Assembly: GCA_030427485.1 (NCBI GenBank)
Contig: JAUICG010000011.1
Coordinates: 87,422 to 151,421 of the forward strand
Reading direction: 5' to 3'
DNA: 64,000 nucleotides
Source: Gammaproteobacteria bacterium
GTDB taxonomy: Bacteria > Pseudomonadota > Gammaproteobacteria > Pseudomonadales > Halieaceae
Shown in pieces: positions 33,483 to 42,888 of the stretch. The translations under genes were made by a program, and so were the position numbers. Each line of letters starts with the position of its first letter. Within the stretch, counting starts at the first letter, position 1. The notes beneath the pieces were generated by a model. It saw only the letters and a program-made list of their open reading frames with translations. It searched no databases and was not told the origin of the DNA.

Positions 33483-36400
33483 CTAACTGGCCGCCAGAGC
33501 TGCGGCCTCCTCCACGTCGACAGACACCAATCGTGATACACCTGGCTCGTGCATGGTTACGCCCATCAACTGATCGGCAAATTCCATGGAAATCTTATTG
33601 TGCGTAATATAGATGAATTGCACTTTCTCGGACATCTCTTTCACCAGCCGTGCATACCGTCCCGTATTGGCATCATCCAGTGGCGCGTCCACCTCGTCGA
33701 GGATACAAAATGGCGCGGGGTTAAGCTGGAAGATGGAAAATACCAGCGCGATGGCAGTCAGTGCTTTCTCGCCCCCTGACAACAGGTGGATAGTGGCGTT
33801 TTTCTTTCCGGGAGGACGGGCCATGATTGTGATGCCGGTATCGAGCAGGTCGTCCCCGGTCATTTCGAGATAGGCGCTGCCGCCGCCAAAAACGCGGGGG
33901 AACAGCTCCTGAAGGCCCGAGTTGACCTTTTCGAAAGTATCGCGAAAACGGTTGCGCGTTTCCTTGTCGATCTTGCGAATGGCCGACTCCAGCGTGTCCA
34001 GCGCGGTTACCAGGTCCTCATTCTGCGTGTCCAGATAATTCTTGCGTTCAGATTGCTGGTTGTACTCATCGATAGCCGCCAGGTTGATCGGACCGAGACG
34101 GGCGATACGGTTCGCCACGCGCTCCAGCGCGTTCTGCCATTCAGGTTCGTTCGCTCCCTCCGGCATGGCGCTCAATACCGCCTCGAGATCGTGCTTCTCC
34201 TGCTGCAATTGCCTGTTCAGCGAGTTGCGCTCCACCTGCAGTGTCTGGTTGGCGATACGCTGACGCTCCAGTTCACCGCGCACGGTTTCTGCACGCTGCT
34301 CAATTGCGGCGCGCTTCTGCTCGGCCTCGCGCAGTTGATGCTCCACATCCGCCACCAGTTGACGCGCCGCACTGAGTTCGCCCTCGGATTCGAGGCGCAA
34401 ACCGAGCTGCTGTTCCAACTCCTCGCGCAAACCGGGCAGCGGATCATCGCTTTCACGCAGCGCCGCCGACAGGCTTTCCTGGCGCTCGCGCAATTGCGTT
34501 ACCTGCTTGTCCGTGCGTTCAATCGTCTCGCGCACAGCGCTCAGTTGCGTATCCAGCGACTGGTGTCTCATCGCCACCTGGTGAGCCGCGTCTTTATCCT
34601 CGCGCGCTTTCTGCCGCGCGCTATCGAGGGTACCGCGAATCTGGTCACGGTTTGACAGCAATTCTTCACGGCGGCGGGAATCGGTCTCCATGCGTTCGAT
34701 GCATTCAGCCAGCACCGACCTCGCACTGGAAACCGCCGCCTGCTCGTGTTGGAACTGCGCCCTTGCCTCGTCTATCTCGGCATTGACCCGCTCGTTGCGC
34801 AGTTTGATCTGCTCGGCTTTCGCCTGGTGGGCGGAAACACGCGCGCTGGTTTCGGCATGTTGGCGCGTGCACGCCTGCAGTGCGCGCTGGCATTCCTGGC
34901 GCTGCTGCTCCAGCGCCTTGAGTGCGTCCTCGCAATCCCGCAATTCATCGCTCAGTTGGGCCTCGCGCTGCTGCTCCGCCTCAATACGGGAAACCAGGGA
35001 CTCGAGTTCCTCCTGGCGCTGGATCACACCCCCGTCACTGTCCGTCACGCGGGCCACCCGCAACCAGCTGCGCCCCATCCAGATGCCGTCACGGGTAATG
35101 ACCGATTCATGGGGCGCCAGGGCTGCACGCAGTTGCAGCGCCTGGGTCAGATCTTGCGCGGCGCGAATACCCGCCAGCAGGCCGTCGGCCCGGCCACCGC
35201 TTTGCACCTTGCCACTGAGATAGTCCGATGATGGGGCGTCGCCCGCAGCAGGCTCTACCAGCAGCAGGTTGCCCTGCTCGAAGCTCCCCAGAAAATCACC
35301 GAGTGCACCGATGTCGTCAACGCACACGGCCTGCAGGTAGTCGCCCAGCACGGTTTCGACGGCCAGCTGCCAACCGTCATCGACCTGCATTGTCTCCAGC
35401 AGTCGCGACTTGTCGGACAGCTGGTGGGCCTCCAGCCACATCCCGACACTCCGGCTGCTGTCCTGCAACGCCGCCTGCTGCAGCGCTTCCAGCGATGCGC
35501 TGCGACCGCGCATTTGTTGCAAGCTGGAGCGTACCTGATTGAGATCGGCGGACAGGCGGGTGCGCGCGTCCCTGTTCGACGCGACCTTTTCGACCAGCGA
35601 TTCGCTGTCCCGTTCGTGCTCGGCCATAGTCAGTTCGATCTCGGCCAACTGTTCGCCGAGTTCATCTGCCTCGGTATCCACCGGGCCCGTCTCAAGGCCC
35701 TGTTTCTCCTGTTCCAATTGGCGGGTGCGGGCCTGCAGGCGTTGCAATACCTGTTCCAGGTGCTGAATACGCGACTGCTGCACTTCGGCCTGTTGGCGCG
35801 GCTCCGCGGCGTGCTGGTTGAACTCGTCCCACTGGTGCTGCCACTCGTGCATCGCCTCCTCGGCCTCCAGCAAGGCTTCAGCAGATGCCGCTTCCAGAGC
35901 GTGCAGGCGCTCCATCTGGGGACTCAGGGTCGCCATTTCTGTCTCCCAACCGGCGAGTTTCCCACGGTCCTCGCCCAGATGGCTTTCCGCCTCCACGAGA
36001 TTCGAGGTCGTTTGCGCCAGGTCATCCTGAAGCTGCCGGCCGCGCTCTTGCTGATGCTTGATGGTCTGCTCGATACGGGCGACCTCGGAGCCCAACTGGT
36101 AGTAGGTGGCCTGTACCTTGTTGAAATCGTCGGTGCGATCGCTGTGATCCACCCTGTGCTGTTCGATGGCGGTGTCCACATGCTGGTGCTCGGAGTGAAT
36201 ACCCTCCAGTTTGACCTCCAGTTCGCCGATCGCATGCGTCGCGGTTTTTATCTGCCCGTCCAGGGCCTGGCATTGCAGGGCCAGCAACTGCGCCTTGAGT
36301 TCGCGCTCCTCGGCCTTGAACTCGGTGTACTTTTCCGCCGCCTGCGCCTGGCGCTGCAGGTGCTGCAGTTGCCGCGCCAGTTCATCGCGCAGGTCAGTCA

Positions 36401-36980
36401 GGCGCTCGAGGTTTTCCAGTGTTCGCCGCATACGACTCTCGGTCTCCTTGCGACGTTCCTTGTACTTGGAGATACCCGCCGCTTCCTCGAGGAAGACGCG
36501 CAGTTCCTCCGGCTTGGATTCGATCAGCCGGCTGATCATGCCCTGTTCGATAATGGCGTAGCTGCGCGGGCCGAGGCCGGTACCGAGGAAGATATCGGTT
36601 ATATCGCGGCGCCGGCACCGGGTGCCGTTGAGAAAGTAATCGGATTGTCCGTCTCGCGTGACCTGTCGCCGCGTCGATATCTCCGCGTAGCTGGCGTATT
36701 CACCGCCAACGCGACCCTCGCTGTTATCGAACACCAGCTCGATGGAAGCCTGTCCGACCGGTTGCCGGTTCACCGAGCCGTTGAAAATGACATCGGCCAT
36801 GGATTCGCCGCGCAGGTTCTTGGCGGAACTCTCCCCCATCACCCAGCGCACGGCGTCGATCACATTGGACTTGCCGCAGCCGTTTGGGCCCACGACAGCA
36901 CACATATTGCTGGGGAAATTGACCGAGGTGGGATCGACGAATGACTTGAAACCCGCCAGTTTGATTGACTTTAGTCGCAT
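33483..36980 (-). CDS. smc: Chromosome segregation protein SMC
   Basis: Condensin ATPase of 1165 residues. N-terminal Walker A GPNGCGKSN (31-39) with ...IDAVRWVMGESSAKNLRG, two long coiled coils with the hinge near residues 510-650 (LEALQQAALQDSSRSVGMWLEAHQL...), and the C-terminal ABC signature LLSGGEKALTAIALVFSIF with Walker B PFCILDEVDAPLDD. Gammaproteobacteria of the enteric/Vibrio type use MukB; the SMC form here fits Pseudomonadales/Cellvibrionales. AAGG SD 5-6 bases before ATG. scpA/scpB are not in the window. Confidence 0.96.
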   Translation of the reverse strand: MRLKSIKLAGFKSFVDPTSVNFPSNMCAVVGPNGCGKSNVIDAVRWVMGESSAKNLRGESMADVIFNGSVNRQPVGQASIELVFDNSEGRVGGEYASYAEISTRRQVTRDGQSDYFLNGTRCRRRDITDIFLGTGLGPRSYAIIEQGMISRLIESKPEELRVFLEEAAGISKYKERRKETESRMRRTLENLERLTDLRDELARQLQHLQRQAQAAEKYTEFKAEERELKAQLLALQCQALDGQIKTATHAIGELEVKLEGIHSEHQHVDTAIEQHRVDHSDRTDDFNKVQATYYQLGSEVARIEQTIKHQQERGRQLQDDLAQTTSNLVEAESHLGEDRGKLAGWETEMATLSPQMERLHALEAASAEALLEAEEAMHEWQHQWDEFNQHAAEPRQQAEVQQSRIQHLEQVLQRLQARTRQLEQEKQGLETGPVDTEADELGEQLAEIELTMAEHERDSESLVEKVASNRDARTRLSADLNQVRSSLQQMRGRSASLEALQQAALQDSSRSVGMWLEAHQLSDKSRLLETMQVDDGWQLAVETVLGDYLQAVCVDDIGALGDFLGSFEQGNLLLVEPAAGDAPSSDYLSGKVQSGGRADGLLAGIRAAQDLTQALQLRAALAPHESVITRDGIWMGRSWLRVARVTDSDGGVIQRQEELESLVSRIEAEQQREAQLSDELRDCEDALKALEQQRQECQRALQACTRQHAETSARVSAHQAKAEQIKLRNERVNAEIDEARAQFQHEQAAVSSARSVLAECIERMETDSRRREELLSNRDQIRGTLDSARQKAREDKDAAHQVAMRHQSLDTQLSAVRETIERTDKQVTQLRERQESLSAALRESDDPLPGLREELEQQLGLRLESEGELSAARQLVADVEHQLREAEQKRAAIEQRAETVRGELERQRIANQTLQVERNSLNRQLQQEKHDLEAVLSAMPEGANEPEWQNALERVANRIARLGPINLAAIDEYNQQSERKNYLDTQNEDLVTALDTLESAIRKIDKETRNRFRDTFEKVNSGLQELFPRVFGGGSAYLEMTGDDLLDTGITIMARPPGKKNATIHLLSGGEKALTAIALVFSIFQLNPAPFCILDEVDAPLDDANTGRYARLVKEMSEKVQFIYITHNKISMEFADQLMGVTMHEPGVSRLVSVDVEEAAALAAS

Positions 36981-37210
36981 ATTACCTTAAGTATGTTTAA
37001 CAACTATTTGTTTTTTATATATTTATTCCGTTTTAACGTGTTTTTTCGGCGCCGCCGGAACACAATATGTAGTGTATATACTTTAATCGAACAACACTAT
37101 GCCTGAACAGGGGAAATACGGAAATTCGTTTTTCCGGACTGAACACCATGCCCCGGACAGCCGTGCACCGGGAAAATGTTGGAACGGTCCGGTGCCGGGA
37201 AGGCTCCGAT
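36981..37210. other. AT-rich smc upstream and ccm downstream region
   Basis: This 230-bp gap has no credible gene. The part next to smc (36981-37100) is markedly AT-rich with runs of T and TATATA and likely contains the smc promoter, though no single -35/-10 pair is convincing. The part next to ccmI has two weak inverted repeats: CGGAAA near 37120 with TTTCCG, and GCACCGG (37165-37171) with CCGGTGC (37189-37195). Neither is followed by a clear T-tract, so termination of the ccm operon is only a guess. Confidence 0.45.
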
Positions 37211-38434
37211 CTAGGGTGAATCCGGGAGACCGGTATTACTGATTAGAACGATTTCCAGCGGTTTTTCATCCGCCGACGGGGACACCGGTCCCACCTGTCC
37301 CAGCCAGGTCGCATTGGACTCCCCGGGTTGGCCGCTGGGCGACACCTGCACAGCAACGATGACCGCTGCAGTTTGCGAGATCTTCTGACCCGCCATCGAG
37401 TTGCTGTCATCCAGTCGCAGCGTCAGCGGTAACTCTGCCGCGGTCCGACGCTGGACAGCGATGGGCATGCGGCTGTCTGATTCTGCATTGCGGGCCAGGA
37501 TGAAAACCGTGTCGCCCGCCGCAATAGCCGCATCCGGTGGCACGGAGACCGTCACCGTTACGCCCGTGCCGGAGTCGGCAGCCGCCGGCATTTCACCACC
37601 GCCGACCGCCGCGGCTGCGGCAGGGTCCTCCTGCGCGAGCCGTTGTCGCGCAGTTTCGATCACCTGTGCAATCATCTGCGCGCTTTCAGAACCCGGCGGC
37701 TCCATTGCCACCAGCCGCTGCCAGTACTCGATTGCGGCGCGGTACTGCTGCTGTTCGAAGGAGGCCATCCCCAGCAGGCCCAGCGCAGTGCGTTGATGCG
37801 GGTTGGCCGCCAGCGCCTGCTCCGCACGCAAGCGGGCACGGTCACCCAGCGTACGCCCGGCGGCCAGGTACTCCGCCTGCGCGGCATAAGCAAGGGCCTG
37901 GGCGTCCTCGGGCACCGCCGCGACCAGCGTATTGTAGGTCTTCGCCGCCTGCGCGTAGTCTTCCTCCGCCATGTAGAATCGCCCCAACATCGCCAGGTAG
38001 TGCAGGTTATCAGGCCTTTGCGCAGAGCGTTGTTCAACATCACTGATCAGGACACTGACCTGTTCCGGGCTCATATCCGACTGCATGTCCTGCAGGCGCT
38101 GGCTGATCACCACGTCGGGGGCGGCGCCCAGCAGGTAGTACAGTGCGCTGGCCAACACCGCCACCAGTGGCAACAACACCCACACCGGAAAAGACCGGGC
38201 TACCGTCTTTTGCTGCTCCTCGGCCTGGCGCTGATCCTCCAGCAGGCGAATACGCGCGTCTTCCTGCAACGCGCCCTCGCCCGCTTGCGCCAATTCGGCC
38301 TCCCGCTGGCGGAACCACTCGAGGTTGGCGCGGTCGAGGTCCGCCTCCTCCGCCCCGGGACGTACCCGGGGAAACAGGTAGAACACGGTGCTCAGCAGTA
38401 CCAGTCCGGCACACGCCAGGATAAATGTGGTCAA
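37211..38434 (-). CDS. ccmI: Cytochrome c biogenesis protein CcmI
   Basis: Apocytochrome chaperone that delivers the CXXCH motif to the CcmFH haem ligation complex. Two N-terminal transmembrane helices (about residues 4-21 and 84-106) flank a cytoplasmic leucine-rich loop (DRANLEWFRQREAELAQ). A periplasmic TPR domain follows (YAQAAKTYNTLVAAVPEDAQALAYAAQAEYLAAG) and then a C-terminal beta-rich region. 407 residues. The start is TTG overlapping the ccmH stop (TTGA). Last gene of the ccm operon. Confidence 0.93.
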   Translation of the reverse strand: MTTFILACAGLVLLSTVFYLFPRVRPGAEEADLDRANLEWFRQREAELAQAGEGALQEDARIRLLEDQRQAEEQQKTVARSFPVWVLLPLVAVLASALYYLLGAAPDVVISQRLQDMQSDMSPEQVSVLISDVEQRSAQRPDNLHYLAMLGRFYMAEEDYAQAAKTYNTLVAAVPEDAQALAYAAQAEYLAAGRTLGDRARLRAEQALAANPHQRTALGLLGMASFEQQQYRAAIEYWQRLVAMEPPGSESAQMIAQVIETARQRLAQEDPAAAAAVGGGEMPAAADSGTGVTVTVSVPPDAAIAAGDTVFILARNAESDSRMPIAVQRRTAAELPLTLRLDDSNSMAGQKISQTAAVIVAVQVSPSGQPGESNATWLGQVGPVSPSADEKPLEIVLISNTGLPDSP

Positions 38435-38910
38435 GAGTCCCGCTCCGTCTTATCCAGCAGGCTTTTCAGGTGCGCCTGCTCCTGCTCCGTCAGCTCGCTG
38501 CCCCCGCCGCCCACCGCGCTCGAACGCGAGCGCAGCGTCGCTGCCAGCACGCCGGCGGCGGCCATCAGCAGCAGCACGGGAGCCAGCCAGAGAAACACCG
38601 TCGTGCCTCCGAAGCGCGGGCGATAGCGCACGAACTCACCGTAGCGGGCAACCATGTAGTCGAGAATCTCTTCGTTACTGGCGCCGGCCTCCAGTTGCTG
38701 GTGCAGAAGTTTGCGCAGATCCTGCGCGATAGGGGCATTGGAGTCGGCAATGTTCTGGTTCTGGCACTTGGGACAGCGCAGTTCCTCACTCAGTTGCTGG
38801 TAGCGGACTTCCAGGTCCGGACTGCTGAAATCGTAGGTCTCGATAACTGCCAGCGCCTGGCTGGCGAGCATCACAATAACTCCGGCAACCATGTTGCGCG
38901 CAAGCTTCAC
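38431..38910 (-). CDS. ccmH: Cytochrome c biogenesis thiol-disulfide protein CcmH
   Basis: Reduces the apocytochrome haem-binding cysteines with CcmG. The signal peptide (LASQALA) is followed by the family motif LRCPKCQNQNIADSNAPIAQDLR with redox Cys46/Cys49 and a C-terminal membrane helix (VFLWLAPVLLLMAAAGVL, about residues 103-122). 159 residues. GTG start overlapping ccmG stop (GTGA). Confidence 0.95.
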   Translation of the reverse strand: MKLARNMVAGVIVMLASQALAVIETYDFSSPDLEVRYQQLSEELRCPKCQNQNIADSNAPIAQDLRKLLHQQLEAGASNEEILDYMVARYGEFVRYRPRFGGTTVFLWLAPVLLLMAAAGVLAATLRSRSSAVGGGGSELTEQEQAHLKSLLDKTERDS

Positions 38911-39449
38911 TGTGTAATCGCCCCCTGTTCCAGTTCAAGGTACAAGGGCTGGAGAACCTCGCGCCATATCTCCTCATTGACCACCCCCACGTGCCGGTAG
39001 CGCACCACGCCGCGGGCATCCAGCAAATAGGTTTCCGGCGCGCCGTATACACCCAGATCGAGGCCGAGCGTGCCCTCCCGGTCGGCGATGTTGAGGCGGT
39101 AGGGATCGCCCAGTTCGTCCAGCCAGTCCCGGGCGGCAACATCACTGTCCTTGTAGTTGAGGCCGTAAATCGGGATACCGGCGTCCGCCAGTTCCCGTAG
39201 ATAGGGGTGCTCGACACGACAGGACACACACCAGGTGGCCCAGACATTCAACAGCGCGACCTGCCCGGTCACATCGTCACGCGACAACTGCTGCCCGCCG
39301 CCCAGGGCCGGCAGGTTGAATGCCGGCAGCGGTCGATCAATCAGCGCGGAGGGCATTTCACTCGGGTCCAGGAACAGGCCGCGAAACAGGACCAGGGCGA
39401 GCAGTGCGAACAGGAACAGCGGCAGAAAGAGTTTGAGTCTAGGCCCCAT
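38907..39449 (-). CDS. ccmG: Thiol:disulfide interchange protein CcmG/DsbE
   Basis: Membrane-tethered thioredoxin that keeps CcmH and apocytochrome c reduced. The N-terminal anchor (about residues 7-23) is followed by the thioredoxin domain with WATWCVSCRVEHPYLREL; the active site is Cys74-Val-Ser-Cys77, whereas many CcmG have CPTC. GEGL-type acidic pocket elements are less clear. 180 residues. Overlaps ccmF by 11 bp. Confidence 0.95.
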   Translation of the reverse strand: MGPRLKLFLPLFLFALLALVLFRGLFLDPSEMPSALIDRPLPAFNLPALGGGQQLSRDDVTGQVALLNVWATWCVSCRVEHPYLRELADAGIPIYGLNYKDSDVAARDWLDELGDPYRLNIADREGTLGLDLGVYGAPETYLLDARGVVRYRHVGVVNEEIWREVLQPLYLELEQGAITQ

Positions 39450-41415
39450 GCAGCGCTACCTTGTTGCCCGCGGCTGCCGGCATACGCTGCCGTCGATAAC
39501 GTTTGTCCGCCGCCGCGGTAAACGCGCCTGCCGCCATCAGGATCGCGCCGAGCCACATCCAGCGCACCATCGGCTTGTAGTGCAAGCGCATCGCCCAGGC
39601 ACCCTCTTCCCCAACCGGTTCGCCCATCGCCACATAAAGATCGCGAAACAGCCCGGCATCGATCGCCGCCTCGGTCATGACGGAGCCGCTGGCGAGATAA
39701 CGCCGTTTTTGCGGTGTCATGCTGGCCACGGCCCGGCCGTCCCGCGTGACCTCGAAGCGTGCCTCATCCGCTACGAAATTGGGTCCACGCACCTGGACCA
39801 CCTCGATGAAACGAAACTCGTAACCCGCCAGTTCGCGGGCATCGCCGGGATCCATTTTCAGATCGTGTTCCACCGAGTACTGGCTGGTTGCGACGATGCC
39901 GATGATACAGGCGGCAAACCCCAGGTGGGCGATCACCATCCCGAGGTAACCCGGGGTCAACCGGCGCAAACCCCCGGGCAGGCTTGACGCACTGCGCAGA
40001 CGTTGCCAGAAATCCTTGACCAGACCCAGCAGCAGCCAGGCCGACAGCAGGACTGCGAGCGCCACCCAGATATTGTAAGGGGCCTGCAACAGCGGCAGTG
40101 TCACGCCGCAAAACAGGGCGACGAGGGTGGGAACCATCAGCTCGCTACGCCAGCGGCCCGCCGCGTCGCGCTTCCAACGCGACACCGGACCCAGCCCCAT
40201 GACCGGTACCAGCAGCGCCATCAGCGGTACGAAAACGGCATTGAAATACGGCGGGCCGACAGAGACCTTGCCCATGCCGAGCGCATCCACGATCAGCGGG
40301 AACATGGTGCCGAAGAGCACGGTCAGCGCCGCGACGAGAAACACCACGTTATTGCACAACAGCAGGCTCTCACGCGAAACCCAGTCAAAAGTGACGCGGC
40401 TGCTGACCGCGGGCGCGCGCAGGGCATACAGGGTCAGCGAACCACCGACGACCAGCGCCAGGAACACCAGAATGAACATGCCCCGCTCGGGGTCTACCGC
40501 GAACGCATGCACGGAGGTCAACACCCCCGAGCGCACCAGGAAAGTGCCTAGCAGGCTGAGCGAGAACGCGAAAATCGCCAGCAGCACGGTCCAGCTCTTG
40601 AACAGCCCGCGTTTCTCGGTGGCAGCCAGCGAGTGGACCAGTGCGGTCCCCGCCAGCCAGGGCATGAAGGAGGCGTTTTCCACCGGATCCCAGAACCACC
40701 AGCCGCCCCAGCCCAGTTCATAGTACGCCCACCAGCTGCCGAGCATGATGCCCAGGGTCAGGAAGGCCCAGGCGGTGTTGGTCCAGGGACGGGACCAGCG
40801 CGCCCAGGAGGCGTCGAGCCGGCCGCCGAGCAGGGCGGCAATCGCAAAGGCGAAGGCCACAGAGAATCCGACGTAGCCCATGTACAGCAACGGCGGGTGG
40901 ATAATCAGCCCCGGGTCCTGCAACAGCGGGTTGAGGTCGCTGCCGTCCGCCGGCGCACCCGGCAGCAGTCGCGCGAAGGGGTTGGAAGTGACCAGTGAAA
41001 ACGACAGGAAGCCCACCGCGATCGCCCCCATCACCGACAAGACCCGGGACAGCACCAGAAGCGGCAATTGGGAGCTGAACAGCGCAACCGCCGCCGTCCA
41101 CATCGACAGGATCAGTGCCCACAAGACCAGCGAGCCCTCGTGGTTGCCCCAGACCGCGGAGAATTTGTACATGGGCGGCAGCAGCGTGTTGCTGTGGGAA
41201 GCGACCAGTTTCACCGAAAAATCGTCCTGCAGGAAGGCCGTGGCCAGGCAGGCGAAACTGATCCCCACGAAAACCAGTAACCCGACCGCCAGGCCGGGCG
41301 CGAGCGACATCGCCACACTGTTGCCGCGCCAGGCACCCCAGGCCGGCACCGAGGCCAGTATCAGCGCCAGACAGAGGGCGAGAATCAACGCGAAATGGCC
41401 GATTTCAGGAATCAT
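39439..41415 (-). CDS. ccmF: Haem lyase CcmF
   Basis: Large polytopic membrane protein that ligates haem to apocytochrome c. The WWD haem-handling domain is present (ELGWGGWWFWDPVENASFMPWL) with the HSNTLLPPMYKFSAVWGNHEGS loop early and several conserved His. About 15 transmembrane segments are apparent in 658 residues, with the periplasmic part near 540-620 (DLKMDPGDARELAGYEFRF). Its ATG overlaps the ccmE stop by four bases. Confidence 0.97.
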   Translation of the reverse strand: MIPEIGHFALILALCLALILASVPAWGAWRGNSVAMSLAPGLAVGLLVFVGISFACLATAFLQDDFSVKLVASHSNTLLPPMYKFSAVWGNHEGSLVLWALILSMWTAAVALFSSQLPLLVLSRVLSVMGAIAVGFLSFSLVTSNPFARLLPGAPADGSDLNPLLQDPGLIIHPPLLYMGYVGFSVAFAFAIAALLGGRLDASWARWSRPWTNTAWAFLTLGIMLGSWWAYYELGWGGWWFWDPVENASFMPWLAGTALVHSLAATEKRGLFKSWTVLLAIFAFSLSLLGTFLVRSGVLTSVHAFAVDPERGMFILVFLALVVGGSLTLYALRAPAVSSRVTFDWVSRESLLLCNNVVFLVAALTVLFGTMFPLIVDALGMGKVSVGPPYFNAVFVPLMALLVPVMGLGPVSRWKRDAAGRWRSELMVPTLVALFCGVTLPLLQAPYNIWVALAVLLSAWLLLGLVKDFWQRLRSASSLPGGLRRLTPGYLGMVIAHLGFAACIIGIVATSQYSVEHDLKMDPGDARELAGYEFRFIEVVQVRGPNFVADEARFEVTRDGRAVASMTPQKRRYLASGSVMTEAAIDAGLFRDLYVAMGEPVGEEGAWAMRLHYKPMVRWMWLGAILMAAGAFTAAADKRYRRQRMPAAAGNKVALHGA

Positions 41416-41861
41416 CTGGCTTTGCCTTTTTCGTCATACCCCGAGCTCTCCAGCGCGTGCGTCACTTCCGGGGGCATATAATTCTCATCGTGCTTGGCGA
41501 GTATTTCTGAGGCTTCCAGCACACCTTCATCGTTTAACACACCGGAGGCCACGGCACCCTGCCCCTCGGCGAACAGGTCGGGCAGGATACCCTCGTAGAC
41601 GACCGCTACCGATTCCTGGTAATCCGTGAGTTTGAAGCGAATGGCCAGGCTGTCCGCGGAGCGTTGCAGGCTATCCTCCAACACCATGCCCCCGACCCGG
41701 ATCGGCTGCCCTACCGGCGCCATCCCGGCGGCCACGTCCGCGGGCGGATAGAACAGGTTGATATTGCCGCGCAGCGCATACACCACCAGCCCGATGGCAA
41801 TACTGGAGAATAGCGCGATGAACAGCACGAGATAAAGTCTCTGTTTTCGTACCGGATGCAT
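41412..41861 (-). CDS. ccmE: Haem chaperone CcmE
   Basis: Periplasmic OB-fold haem chaperone, covalently carrying haem between CcmC and CcmF. N-terminal signal anchor (about residues 8-28), core IRVGGMVLEDSLQR...VVYEGILPDLFAEGQGAVASG, and the haem-binding LAKHDENYMPPEV with His124 and Tyr128. 149 residues, normal. ATG overlaps ccmD stop by one base (TAATG). Confidence 0.97.
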   Translation of the reverse strand: MHPVRKQRLYLVLFIALFSSIAIGLVVYALRGNINLFYPPADVAAGMAPVGQPIRVGGMVLEDSLQRSADSLAIRFKLTDYQESVAVVYEGILPDLFAEGQGAVASGVLNDEGVLEASEILAKHDENYMPPEVTHALESSGYDEKGKAR

Positions 41862-42064
41862 TACCGCTCTCCCGGGGCGCTGGGGTCAGCGGCGCCCTGC
41901 GCGCGTTTGAGTTGCCCCGTCAGTTGCCGTAAAAACCGCCTGCGCCGCAACACGGGTGTGATCAGGATCGCCGCGATTGTCACGACAGTGACGGCATATG
42001 CTGTCCACACAAAAAAGCCGTGGCCACCCATGTGCAGCGCTGCCTGCAGGCTATCGAAGTACAT
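41861..42064 (-). CDS. ccmD: Haem exporter small subunit CcmD
   Basis: A 67-residue single-pass protein (MYFDSLQAALHMGGHGFFVWTAYAVTVV) with the family MGGHGFFVWTAY motif and a basic C-terminal segment (RRRRFLRQLTGQLKRAQ). It aids release of haem-CcmE from CcmABC. A longer in-frame extension upstream lies inside ccmC and is rejected. Starts overlap: TGATG with ccmC and TAATG with ccmE. Confidence 0.93.
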   Translation of the reverse strand: MYFDSLQAALHMGGHGFFVWTAYAVTVVTIAAILITPVLRRRRFLRQLTGQLKRAQGAADPSAPGER

Positions 42065-42810
42065 CAGTTGACCACATCTTCGTTGATAAGTTTTCGCACC
42101 CACTGCGTACGCTGCTCTCGCTGCAGCAGCTCCGCTCGCATATTCAGCAGCAGACAGCAGGTGAACAGTGCATAGAACGCGGCAATCATCAACAGCAGGG
42201 GGTACAGCATGCTGCTGTGGATACTGGTCTCGCCGGTGAATTTGATCGAGGCGCCCTGGTGCAACGAGTACCACCAGTCTACCGACTTGTAGATAATGGG
42301 GATATTCACCATGCCCACGAGGCTGAGAACGGCGCAGGCCTTGCCCGCGGCCTCCTTGTTATCGAAGGCTTCATACAGCGCCACCACGCCCAGATAGAGG
42401 AACAACAGGATCAGCATCGAGGTGATACGGGCATCCCAGACCCACCAGGTACCCCAGGTCGGCTTACCCCAGACAGCGCCGGTAAACAGGGCGACAAAGG
42501 TCAGCGCGGCGCCTACCGGAGCCGCCGCCTTCATGGCCACGTCGGCCATTTTCATACGCCAGATCAGGCTGATGGCGCCGGCGAACGCCATTACATAGTA
42601 GCCGGCGAGCGCCACCACCGCGGCGGGCACATGGATATAAATGATGCGATAGCTGTTTCCCTGCACGTTTTCAGACGGCGTGAACAGCAGGCCCCATACC
42701 ATACCCGTTACCAACGCCAGCAGGGTAATGGGCAACAGCCAGCGCAGGATGGCGCCCGAGATGGCGTACAACCAGGGAGGGGAACCGAACTTGTGAAAGA
42801 TAGGCCACAT
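42064..42810 (-). CDS. ccmC: Haem transporter/ligase CcmC
   Basis: Loads haem onto CcmE. 248 residues, six transmembrane helices, with the WWD tryptophan-rich region (GKPTWGTWWVWDARITSMLILLFLYLG) and flanking His (YIHVPAAVVAL and SLHQGASIKF). Separated from ccmB by a 78-bp gap and overlapping ccmD by one base. Confidence 0.96.
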   Translation of the reverse strand: MWPIFHKFGSPPWLYAISGAILRWLLPITLLALVTGMVWGLLFTPSENVQGNSYRIIYIHVPAAVVALAGYYVMAFAGAISLIWRMKMADVAMKAAAPVGAALTFVALFTGAVWGKPTWGTWWVWDARITSMLILLFLYLGVVALYEAFDNKEAAGKACAVLSLVGMVNIPIIYKSVDWWYSLHQGASIKFTGETSIHSSMLYPLLLMIAAFYALFTCCLLLNMRAELLQREQRTQWVRKLINEDVVN

Positions 42811-42888
42811 TGCGGCGGCAATTATACAGTGCGCGCCGCGCCGAACAACCGAATGTCCGCTACGCGAGAGTTCAATGCTAAAAGATTG

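Noticed and set aside
35424..36944. Long plus-strand open frame antisense to smc
   Set aside because: Shadow of the coiled-coil gene, Leu/Gln/Arg-rich with no fold pattern.
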